From NCBI GenBank assembly GCA_003220265.1, contig QHRW01000067.1, forward strand, positions 1 to 39,004: a stretch of DNA of 39,004 nt, written 5' to 3'. Origin of the DNA: Candidatus Rokuibacteriota bacterium. Its GTDB lineage: Bacteria > Methylomirabilota > Methylomirabilia > Rokubacteriales > CSP1-6. The notes under the pieces were generated by a model. It was not told the DNA's origin. It searched no databases and worked only from the letters and a program-made list of their open reading frames with translations. Every line of letters starts with the position of its first letter. Position 1 is the stretch's first letter. Positions 35,301 through 39,004 of the stretch are shown in pieces. The translations under genes were made by a program, and so were the position numbers.

Positions 35301-35351
35301 GGCGGCGTCATCCTCGGGTCCCAGAGCACCGCCACCGTCACGCTCCGCTAG
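23352..35351 (+). CDS. giant exported protein: DUF7948-like domain, seven SBBP repeats, about 27 Calx-beta repeats
   Basis: About 3,999 residues. The frame is open from GTG 23262, but GTG 23352 puts a proper signal peptide at the N-terminus (hydrophobic VISTALLLASACAFPTVVLA, cleavage near AAS), so that start is preferred. An N-terminal domain follows (about 47-257; LPLAFEPNQGQ, then HYLVGEPSKWIRDVPTFGSI), of the type that precedes SBBP propellers. Then come seven SBBP repeats (YSTYLGG...GNAYVTG...DAFVAK) and 27 Calx-beta-like repeats of about 120 residues, each ending near DDD-x-x-G. It should be secreted and calcium-binding; adhesion, matrix or surface-layer roles are typical guesses. No membrane anchor, sorting motif or other enzyme domain is seen; it ends within the last repeat. 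It is probably monocistronic. Confidence 0.88.
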   Translation: MSSGGWSGSVLSLGRVISTALLLASACAFPTVVLAASQPGLGPGGPLPLAFEPNQGQADPTVKFLARGPGYGLFFAPGETVLVLTPPQAGGTGRRPGASLTSRTPSVVRMRLIGADADATVSGLEPRPGRTHYLVGEPSKWIRDVPTFGSIRYAEVYPGVSLVFYGSDRQLEYDFVVAPGADASAVALGFEGADSVRLDDGGDLVITTAAGELRLRRPVIYEEQDGVRRPLDGGYVVDGTRVRFQVAGRDASRPLVIDPVLGYSSFLGGSASDQGFGIAFDTAGNAYVTGSTASANFPVSATPSQPSLAALTDAFVTKIDATGAVVYSTYLGGTGDDAGHGIAVDATGNAYVTGMTTSGNFPIVGAFQPTLQGGRDAFVAKVDVTGSSLVYSTFLGGEADDFGFGIALDGGGNAYVTGSTASATFPNNSAVTCAGTRSGATDAFVAKVSATGAALGYCAFVGGSGDDSAAAIAADPAGNVWIAGSTTSTDLPVVGGVQAASGGGTDAFVGSLDAAGTVVYLTYLGGAGEDHATALAVDVTGNAYVTGSTTSLNFPTAAAMQDTLRAGTDAFVAKLTPAGDALVFSTYLGGTGADVGNGIAVNPLDGTVYVAGSTNSTDFPTQSPIQDRLSGALDAFVAKLDATGSFLVYSTYLGGAGDDVAFAVAVDTNGVAIVTGATASPTFPVTPGQTLAGSVDAFVTQIGDGGIIQFSGNTYRVAENAGSVTISVQRTGDTSAQVTVDYVTSDGTATADADYTAASGTLTFASGQIVSTFTIPILDDTIGDGDETVNLSLRNPTGGAVLGARRTATLTIVDDEPAINFSASSYNVQENKGPAVVTVVRSGPATGTVTVRVSTSDGTATAPADYLPVNSTVTFAPGVRSVNVPVTIVNDTVAEPTETINLTLSNVSGGTPPAVLGVRSSAAINIFDDDRAGTVQFSKPLFTINEPATGTALATITVTRAGGAASGVTVDYEVSDGLPPGGASNGRNYTATSGTLSFGAGQTSKTFTVTVRGDGTATGDLSAILSLTKPTGGAVLGSFGTAELRILDGAPRFSFATDSFSVREGTPTATITVLRTGPAPVAATVDFTTIDGSAVAGVDYQAVAGTLSFPAGTGTKTFTVPILNDSLATGSRTVLLTLGNPTPATVSIVPPAQATLTITDNDAGGFIEFAGPVFVFPQSAGAATVTLTRSGGSAGDVTVQFATSDGTGVAGTDYTATSGTLTFGPGETTKTFTVPLLVPPTAAGVRSVKLALSNPGGGATLGPRTTAVIRIVDQLSLAFTSATYSVSEGGTATVSVELSGANAAPVTVDYLASDGSAKQPADYRATSGTLAFPIGGTATSVRTQVFTVPVLQNTVADGTKTVNLSLSNPVGATLVTAPINRSTAVLSILDDDQAGALAFDGATFSVFENAGPAVIRVRRSGGNAGGVTVDYTTSDGSAVSGLRYLPTAGRLTFAAGETLKTFTVPVVNDAVGQGPQTVNLTLSSPGGGGALGGQSTAVLTIQDDDPYVSLSAATYAVAESAGSLTVTVLRGGDLSRQATIQYATANQTPGVSTHALAGVDYTDTSGTVTFAPGSTTATFSVPIVDNALPQADRTFVVALSNPLLAPPAPFALIAPATAVVTIKDDDLGGTIQFSAPNFSVNEDGGEAILTVTRTGGRAGGVSVRMRTGDLFTPPVGTPAQTASAGTDYTSTDVRVTFGPGDTTKTVRIPILVDAVSEGNETLYVQLSDPQPAGGTGAPLIGSQAMTTVTIVDAQPTVQFPSATVNATEGQPVATVTVQRTGPAGRLSVDFATSDGTAPPPAPAPATAPAYYLSTAGTLVFEAGVTSQSFTVPLVDNQAIEGERQFNVTLSNLQALTPAAAGTFLGPRTTAAVLIKDDDRGGGFSVTGGAITEGGQNQNSAFLATVARTEGTGGPVMISFHADECGAFGSFCNFPARRNTDFDPINTVLTFQPGELSKTVSVLVHGNNIPEGSRDIQLTISNPLPSVTQDGKQLGPQIVTSEALVRIVEDDLYFVFLSSESYATAEAAREFFVTVRRSGLPAVLTGSLTVDMVAVAGVATPTQDYVSLGLFDGQSSLLPGTPGFCGFLTNRDVVARQNVVFNADQDTQTFRVPFLDDTVVDGSKSFIICINDAENTNTPGGPGIAFPSGALLTVNDDDVGGVIEFGSDTYVVDETAGQAIITLVRPGGANLASSVTVVAKTGDLFAATTPPQTGVAGLDYTSTNVVVTFNAGETTASFAIPISNDTVADGGKFVNLQISNPQPGGGANRPTLGTRKTAVLRIVDATQSVNFALADYPVFEAAGVATIVLERGGDVSAPLTVDFATADNTAFDTVDYTAVNTTVTFAAGSRTVTVAVPLLDNKVVAADKVVDLTLNSPGPGYTIPAGRGAATLTIKDDDVAGAISFAAGTYTALEPTGPAGVTGTATITVVRTGGTAGCPLPLGPAPSCADATLVRFKTADGTATAGVNYTATDIQVEFGAGETTKSVTVPLQSDGVVGGTKTVSLTLLTPLPTGFMGRSPTLGSTIAATLQIVETEIRIGAPSYAVSENGGQATLTVVRTGNLDNTSTVVVATVDGAALGSATGAAADYRTTSTTLTFLPGETVHTLDVTLTEDTLFEGDESFDVVFSSPTGATIARETCASATPAAPALVATCTVNIVVIDNDAGGVVEFSKDTFDVLETGGNATVTVKRTVGGAGCPLPLTVPTPPGGSCPGATLVTFSTGDSTALDGVDYTATTTVVEFGAGEIAKTVSVPVLNGTTGVRTANLFLTNATGGALIGAQGSAVLRIIDVNDSVAFTALGYTVGENGVNAVIGVRRTGTAGNITVSYLTTGPGTATAGSDYTAVASALTLPAATALSPITVRNILVPITNDAAIEPNETFTVRLQGLAPLTAVFDASGCDPASAPGTCDTTVTIIDDDQGGVIAFDRDNYQVTENTANASIVLRRTGGLGGPVTVNFATSDGTAFAPTDYTAVNTTVTFLAGQTAVTALVPIMNNAAVDGSPRTLSLAISAASPAGLPGSPALGAQQTATLTIADDEPRLLFPTPAGLSSPAFTVVEGTASAAITVLRTGALTGGVSVTVTASDVLGACPAAPGSGFACSGTDYGTSGVPGPVSGVLTFAAGETNKTFQVPIINNGLLDGRRALDITLSGAVNAGILCGGATTATCTASLTIQDDERPGSLAFAASQYTVKEDVAGGNFIATITRTGGKGDGVTVRYAAVNGTAANGVDYTTAATLGAPGSVTFLAGETAKTVSIPIANQGGAQGSRTFFLVLCDGSVCPGPTLGAGLIPPIQTTVTIVDRDADQTVQFSAPAYSVSEMAGSATITVQRLGTPAGTLLVDFTRVPGPLTPTTLTFAPGVRTQTVAVPIANNTVVDGDRTISLTLDNLRGVPTAGITCGGLAGAFCTVPLTVLDDDVAGSVQFSATSYRVLEGMAAASIILQRSGGAASNVTVEMVMEPVSSRLGAPTPNPVTFGAGVFTQTVTIPILKPNTVDDGDLDVVLRLVNPQNGLALGPRDTAKLTIVDDDVPGVVQFSQLVYPITEPLTATATATIMLTRTGGAASDVTVDFATVQDTRPCPPLPRLPGMSYACAGTNYTATSRTVTFGAGQMFQPVSVTVLSDGTPTGTIPVGLMLSNPGGGATLGARTTATLSIVDVDAAVGFAVESYSVVEGGSAVVTVERTGAAGAVAVVQYATANAGPCPAPGASYGCAGADYTPKVGTLTFNPGVKTQSFTVTTVSNVKQEGNRTFNVTLAAITPGVIIPRSTAVVIIVDNDVAGALAFSSSSYGSSEFGVVTLSVRRPSIAGAGPATVAYATVDGNARAGIDYVPVSGVLTFNPGVFALNITVAVFPNTRDDGNRTFQVVLSSPTGGATLGTPSTANVQINDDDTAGIVQFAVVSFSAATTCTVAPCTAALTVKRFGGGASGVRVDYATVDGTGNALHDYVPVTDTVAFGSGELTKTVLIELRPGATPGSTFGVLLSQPQGGVILGSQSTATVTLR
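24133..25470 (+). other. seven SBBP (beta-propeller) repeats
   Basis: Repeats open with YSSFLGG, YSTYLGG, YSTFLGG, YCAFVGG, YLTYLGG, FSTYLGG and YSTYLGG. Each carries a GNAYVTG-like strand and most a DAFVxKxD strand. Seven is the number needed for a closed seven-bladed propeller. They occupy about residues 261-706 of the giant protein. Confidence 0.85.
25471..35351 (+). other. array of about 27 Calx-beta-like repeats
   Basis: By hand count there are 27 units, from IIQFSGNTYRVAENAGS to IVQFAVVSFSAATTCT at the end. The usual pattern is F-x-x-x-x-Y-x-V-x-E, T-V-x-R-T-G, V-x-Y-x-T-x-D-G-T-A, D-Y-x-x-x-x-G-x-L-x-F, F-x-V-P-I-x-x-D and D-D-D. Units 11 and 12 are the most divergent, and several carry insertions with cysteine pairs. 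DNA identity between units is low, so the array is old rather than recently expanded. Confidence 0.85.
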
Positions 35352-35400
35352 CACGGTCGTCCGGCGGCCCGCTGGCACGCCTCGTGCTCGAACACGATGC

Positions 35401-37188
35401 GTGAGCGACCTCACCCGGCCGGAGATCACGTTCTTCGCGATCCTGGTGGTCGCCTTCGCCCTGCTGATCACCGAGCGGCTGCGCAACGACGTGGTCGGCG
35501 TCCTCATCGTCCTGGCCCTGTCCGTCACCGGCCTGCTCGACCCGAAAGAGGCCCTGGCCGGATTCTCCAGCGAGCCGGCCATCGTGGTGGCTGCCATCTT
35601 CGTGCTCAGCGCCGGCATGCATCGCACCGGCCTCAGCGACATGATCGGGAGCCTCATCGGCCGCTGGGCGGGCGCCGGCCTCACGCGCGCGCTGGCGGTG
35701 ATCATGCCCTCGGTGGCGCTGCTCTCGGCCTTCACCCATCACGTGACGACGACGGCCGTGATGCTGCCGGTCGCGCTGAAGCTCGCGCGCGAGCGCAACA
35801 TCCCGCCCTCGAAGCTGCTGATGCCGCTGTCCTTCGCCGCCTCGCTGGGCACCACCATCACGATCATCGGCGCGCCCGCGTTCCTCATCGCCAGCGCGAT
35901 GCTGCAACAGGCGGGGCGGCCGCGGCTCGGCATCTTCTCGATCGCGCCCATCGGACTTGCGCTCACCGTGGCCGGCACGCTGTTCATGGTGCTGGTGGGA
36001 CGCGTGCTGCTGCCGGACCGCAAGGGGTCGGAGGAAGGCGGCAGCCGCTTCCGTCTCGACGAGTACTTCACCGAGCTCACGGTTCGCGAGGGCTCCGCGC
36101 TGGTCGGGCGCACGATCGGCGACGTCGAGCGCGACGACCGCTATCACGTGAGCGTCGTCGGGCTCGTCCGCGACGGACAGAGCCTGGGCCGCCACGGCCG
36201 CACGCTCGAGGCCGGCGACGTGCTGCTGGTGCGCACCACGCCCGAGCAGCTCGTCACCATCCGGCAGGAGAAGGACGTGGAGCTGCACCCGGTCACGCAG
36301 TACGAGCCGGACGACGGCCAGGACGACGACCTCGCCGATCGCCTCGTGCAGACGGTCGTCGCACCCGGCTCCGACCTGGTGGGCCGCACGATCGGCGAGG
36401 TGGATTTCCGGCGGCGCTACGGCGTCATCGTGCTCGGCCTCTGGCGGCAGCAGGGCTGGCTCGACCGGGAGCTCGCGCAGACCCGCCTGCGCGCGGGCGA
36501 CGTCCTCGTCGTCCAGGGCGACGACGAAGCGCTCGGCCGCGTGGCCGCCGACCCGGGCTTCCTGATGATCGTGCCGTTCCAGGGCGAGGCCCAGCCGCGG
36601 CGGCGCGCGCCGCTGGCCGGGCTCATCATGCTGGCCACGATCGGGCTGGCCGCCGCCAATCTGCTGTCGATCGAGATGGCGGCGCTGGCCGGCGCGGTCT
36701 CCATGGTGCTGACGGGGTGCTTGACGGCGGCCCAGGCCTATCGCGCCATCGACCCGCGCATCTACGTCTTCATCGCCGGCGCCATCCCGCTGGGCGCCGC
36801 GATGGAGAAGAGCGGCGCCTCCAAGCGGCTGGCCGGGTGGCTGCAGGCCCTGGTGGGCGACTGGAGTCAGCTCGCGGTGCTGCTGGCCATCTTCGCCGTG
36901 GTGGCGGTGATCACGCAGTTCATGTCCGACTCGGCGACGACGGCGCTGTTCGCGCCGGTGGCCATCGCGCTCGCCGCCGCGCTCGGCCGGGCGCCCGACG
37001 CGTTCGTCGTCACGGTGGCGATGGCCGCCGTGGTGGCCTTCCTGACGCCGATCGGGCACCACGGCAACCTGCTGGTTTACGGCCCCGGCGGCTATCGCTT
37101 CGCCGACTTCGTGCGCGTCGGCGCGCCGCTCACGGTGGTGGCGGCGCTCGTCGTCGCGCTGCTGGCGCCGCTCGTCTTCGGCGGCTGA
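35401..37188 (+). CDS. SLC13/DASS-family transporter with two TrkA-C domains
   Basis: A 595-residue inner-membrane transporter. Hydrophobic halves (about 1-205 and 405-595) flank two cytoplasmic TrkA-C (RCK_C) domains at roughly 222-298 and 317-392 (LTVREGSALVGRTIGDVE; VVAPGSDLVGRTIGEVD). The substrate hairpins show SLGTTITIIGAP in the first half and SDSATTALFAP in the second, in place of the SNT motifs of dicarboxylate carriers. Such SLC13-with-TrkA-C proteins are sodium-coupled anion (sulfate or dicarboxylate) transporters or tellurite/arsenite-like permeases; the substrate is uncertain. GTG 35401 has no strong ribosome-binding site. An ATG at 35397 is in another frame and not used. Confidence 0.88.
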   Translation: MSDLTRPEITFFAILVVAFALLITERLRNDVVGVLIVLALSVTGLLDPKEALAGFSSEPAIVVAAIFVLSAGMHRTGLSDMIGSLIGRWAGAGLTRALAVIMPSVALLSAFTHHVTTTAVMLPVALKLARERNIPPSKLLMPLSFAASLGTTITIIGAPAFLIASAMLQQAGRPRLGIFSIAPIGLALTVAGTLFMVLVGRVLLPDRKGSEEGGSRFRLDEYFTELTVREGSALVGRTIGDVERDDRYHVSVVGLVRDGQSLGRHGRTLEAGDVLLVRTTPEQLVTIRQEKDVELHPVTQYEPDDGQDDDLADRLVQTVVAPGSDLVGRTIGEVDFRRRYGVIVLGLWRQQGWLDRELAQTRLRAGDVLVVQGDDEALGRVAADPGFLMIVPFQGEAQPRRRAPLAGLIMLATIGLAAANLLSIEMAALAGAVSMVLTGCLTAAQAYRAIDPRIYVFIAGAIPLGAAMEKSGASKRLAGWLQALVGDWSQLAVLLAIFAVVAVITQFMSDSATTALFAPVAIALAAALGRAPDAFVVTVAMAAVVAFLTPIGHHGNLLVYGPGGYRFADFVRVGAPLTVVAALVVALLAPLVFGG

Positions 37189-37203
37189 GCGCGCCGCGTC
37201 GGG

Positions 37204-37209
37204 TACCAT
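37204..37209 (+). promoter_or_regulatory. candidate -10 of the DUF420 gene
   Basis: TACCAT ends eight bases before GTG 37218. The surrounding GGGTACCATGAG resembles GGGTACAATGAG at 38342, suggesting the same kind of site. Confidence 0.35.
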
Positions 37210-37217
37210 GAGAAGCC

Positions 37218-37742
37218 GTGCGTGACCGCATCGCGCTGCCCCTGATCGGAGTGCTCTCGCTCGCCGTCGTGCTCCTGGTGGCCGTGCTGCTGCTCGGCCA
37301 CACGCCCGGCCGCGGCGGCCGCGCCGACGTCGGCGCGCTGCCCGCGCTCAACGCGATCCTCAACGCCACCAGCGCCGCGTGCCTCGCCGGGGGCTGGGTC
37401 GCGATCCGCCGCCGCCGCATCGCCCTGCACCGTGCGTGCATGCTCGGCGCGTTCTGCGTGTCGGTGCTCTTCCTCGTGTCCTACGTCGTCTATCACGCGC
37501 TGGCCGGCTCGCAGCCGTTCACGGGGCAGGGGTGGATCCGGCCGGTCTACTTCGCGCTGCTGATCTCGCACGTCGTGCTGGCGGCCGCCATGGTGCCATT
37601 CGTCCTCACCACGCTCTATCGGGCCCTCGGCGCCGACTTCGCGCGCCACGTCCGCCTCGCGCGCTTCACGCTGCCGGTGTGGCTCTACGTCTCGGTCACC
37701 GGTGTCGTGGTCTACCTGTTGCTCTATCGCCTCGGGCCCTGA
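37218..37742 (+). CDS. DUF420 membrane protein (CtaM/YozB-like)
   Basis: A 174-residue protein with four to five transmembrane helices and the family's marks: ALNAILNATSA, then HRACMLGAF, SYVVYHALAGSQPFTGQGWI, FALLISHVVLAA and WLYVSVTGVVVYLLLY at the end. Relatives in Gram-positive bacteria (YozB/CtaM) are required for maturation of haem-copper cytochrome oxidase, so a role in respiratory oxidase assembly is plausible here, though no oxidase gene is nearby. GTG 37218 lies 29 bases after the transporter stop. The methyltransferase gene follows after three bases. Confidence 0.88.
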   Translation: MRDRIALPLIGVLSLAVVLLVAVLLLGHTPGRGGRADVGALPALNAILNATSAACLAGGWVAIRRRRIALHRACMLGAFCVSVLFLVSYVVYHALAGSQPFTGQGWIRPVYFALLISHVVLAAAMVPFVLTTLYRALGADFARHVRLARFTLPVWLYVSVTGVVVYLLLYRLGP

Positions 37743-37745
37743 CTC

Positions 37746-38360
37746 ATGCGGGGCGTCGAGCAGATTCCCTGGCTGTACGACGCGATCTGCGCCCTCGCCG
37801 AGCGGCGCGGCCTCGGCCGCTGGCGGCGCTGGCTGACGGACGGCGCGCGCGGCCGCACGCTCGATCTCGGCTGCGGCACCGGGCGCAGCCTGCCGCTCTT
37901 TCCCGCCGGTGTCCGCGCGATCGGCCTCGATCCTGCGCTCGACTCGCTGCAGCGAGCGCGACGCCGCGCGCCGGCGACAGCGCTGGTGTGCGGCAGCGCC
38001 GAGGCGCTGCCTTTCCGCGCCGGCGTCTTCGACACCGTCGTGAGCGGCCTCGCGCTCTGCAGCGTGCCCGACCCCGCGCGTGGCCTGGCCGAGGTGCGCC
38101 GCGTGCTGCGGGCCGACGGCACGCTGCGCGCGCTCGAGCACGTGCGCTCCACGCGGCCGTGGAAGGCGCGCGTCCAGGACTGGATCCAGCCGGCGTGGAC
38201 CCGCTGCGCCGGCGGCTGTCATCCCAATCGCGAGACCGAGCGCATCGTCGAGGCGGCCGGCTTCGTGATCGAGGCCGAGGGCCGCCGCGCCGAGGCCGAC
38301 ATGCGCCGCTTCGCCGCGCGGCCGGGCGGGCGCGGCGCCGTGGGTACAATGAGGCCATGA
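37746..38360 (+). CDS. class I SAM-dependent methyltransferase
   Basis: A 204-residue methyltransferase. Motif I LDLGCGTGRSLPLF binds SAM, followed by the acidic loop IGLDPALDS, motif IV-like FDTVVSGLALCSVPDP and a post-motif RRVLRADG. The group resembles UbiE-like and phospholipid N-methyltransferase-type enzymes (COG2226), including a CAGGCHPNRET segment near the C-terminus. The acceptor is unknown. The start lies three bases after the DUF420 stop, and its stop overlaps the ligase-type gene start (ATGA), so these genes are likely cotranscribed. Confidence 0.87.
   Translation: MRGVEQIPWLYDAICALAERRGLGRWRRWLTDGARGRTLDLGCGTGRSLPLFPAGVRAIGLDPALDSLQRARRRAPATALVCGSAEALPFRAGVFDTVVSGLALCSVPDPARGLAEVRRVLRADGTLRALEHVRSTRPWKARVQDWIQPAWTRCAGGCHPNRETERIVEAAGFVIEAEGRRAEADMRRFAARPGGRGAVGTMRP
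38345..38350 (+). promoter_or_regulatory. candidate internal -10 before the 3'-phosphoesterase gene
   Basis: TACAAT ends six bases before ATG 38357, within the last codons of the methyltransferase gene. Confidence 0.35.
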
Positions 38361-39004
38361 GCCCCCGCGGCGAATCCGACCTCAGCCGGTACGGCGTCCT
38401 CGCGGAGTACAACCGCAAGCGCCGGTTCGACGTCACGCCGGAGCCGCCGGGCCGTCCCGGCAAGCGCCGCGCGAAGGCGCTCCAGTTCGTCGTCCAGAAG
38501 CACCGCGCCAGCCACCTGCACTACGACTTCCGCCTCGAGCACGAAGGCGCTATGCTCTCGTGGGCGATCCCCAAGGGCCCGTCGCCGGACCCGGCCATCA
38601 AGCGGCTGGCCATGATGACCGAGCCGCATCCGATGGACTACAACGGCTTCGAGGGGGTCATCCCCGAGGGCGAGTACGGCGGCGGCACCGTGATGATCTG
38701 GGACCGCGGCACCTGGGAGCCGGAGGTCGCCGACGTCACCGCCGCGCTGGCCAAGGGCGATCTCAAGCTCACGCTGCACGGCAAGAAGCTGCGCGGCTCC
38801 TGGGTGCTCGTGCGCACGCGCAACCGCCAGTGGCTACTCATCAAGCACCGCGACCGGTTCGCCTCCGCCGACGACCTTACGGTGTCGAAGCCGCTCTCCG
38901 TCGTCTCGCGCCGCACGATGGCCGGCATCGCGCGCGCCGCGCGCGCCACGCCGCGCCAGCTCACCAGCGCGCTCGCCGCCGATCCGCCTCGCGCCTCGCG
39001 CACG
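38357..39004 (+). CDS. LigD-type 3'-phosphoesterase domain, 3' end cut by window
   Basis: The frame from ATG 38357 stays open to the window end (216 codons). It is the LigD phosphoesterase (PE) domain of bacterial non-homologous end joining: FVVQKHRASHLHYDFRLE with the metal-binding His/Asp residues, the LSWAIPKGPS strand, the EGVIPEGEYGGGTVMIWDRG core, and LHGKKLRGSWVLVR then WLLIKHRD. The enzyme trims 3'-phosphate or ribonucleotide ends before ligation. Whether it continues into a ligase or polymerase domain is unknown; the last 30 residues look like an Arg/Ala-rich linker. No Ku gene is in the window. Its start overlaps the methyltransferase stop. Confidence 0.87.
   Translation, partial: MSPRGESDLSRYGVLAEYNRKRRFDVTPEPPGRPGKRRAKALQFVVQKHRASHLHYDFRLEHEGAMLSWAIPKGPSPDPAIKRLAMMTEPHPMDYNGFEGVIPEGEYGGGTVMIWDRGTWEPEVADVTAALAKGDLKLTLHGKKLRGSWVLVRTRNRQWLLIKHRDRFASADDLTVSKPLSVVSRRTMAGIARAARATPRQLTSALAADPPRASRT

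Noticed and set aside
30666..35735. 1,689-codon open frame on the minus strand
   Set aside because: Antisense to the giant Calx-beta gene; composition is Arg/Ala/Gly/His-rich without any domain, as expected from GC-rich codon-position bias.
35397..37211. 604-codon frame starting at ATG 35397
   Set aside because: It overlaps the SLC13 gene in another frame; the GTG 35401 frame has the membrane helices and TrkA-C domains.

Overview
This is a very GC-rich (by eye about 70%), gene-dense bacterial segment. Genes abut or share 1-4 bases (ATGA, GTGA, TGATG junctions) and convergent genes overlap at their ends. A branched-chain amino-acid/amide-type ABC importer cluster, molybdo-hydroxylase subunits, selenocysteine-type genes, and palindromic repeats between genes would fit an uncultivated soil or groundwater lineage such as Candidatus Rokubacteria/Methylomirabilota or a deltaproteobacterial relative. 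That placement is inference; no rRNA or marker gene is in the window.

Layout. 1-3313: 3' part of a ketopantoate-reductase-like gene, a convergent MFS transporter, then a two-gene unit: a SelW-like protein whose reading frame is interrupted by a TGA, and a metallo-beta-lactamase-fold hydrolase. 3402-10498 (minus strand): a liv-type transporter (ATPases LivG/LivF, binding protein LivJ, permeases LivH/LivM), a GAF-domain protein, an amidase and a 32-residue CxxC peptide. A two-hairpin repeat lies before, inside and after this cluster, with a tandem 87-bp array between livH and livM. 10497-13378: small (2Fe-2S) and large (molybdopterin) hydroxylase subunits, divergent from livG. 13359-15258: a lower-GC, frameshifted OLD-like ATPase/TOPRIM gene that looks foreign. 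15333-19166: an enoyl-CoA hydratase-like gene, then a five-gene overlapping operon (unknown, pyrrolidone-carboxylate peptidase, MFS, HAD hydrolase, small membrane protein). 19186-21324: RRM protein, isochorismatase-like hydrolase, a small membrane protein also interrupted by an in-frame TGA, and a coiled-coil protein. 21321-23090: a large unknown protein. 23352-35351: one 12-kb gene for an exported protein with a beta-propeller and about 27 Calx-beta repeats. 35401-39004: SLC13/TrkA-C transporter, DUF420 protein, SAM methyltransferase, and a truncated LigD-type 3'-phosphoesterase.

The most interesting content is two genes that ordinary ORF calling splits or misses: a SelW/Rdx-type CxxU protein (2226-2453) and a 120-residue membrane protein (20465-20827). 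Each has an in-frame TGA followed at the right distance by a hairpin resembling a bacterial SECIS element. The second may be an undescribed selenoprotein family. Other signals are a covarying intergenic repeat and a recurrent TANNAT hexamer 6-8 bases before start codons, which suggests leaderless transcription.
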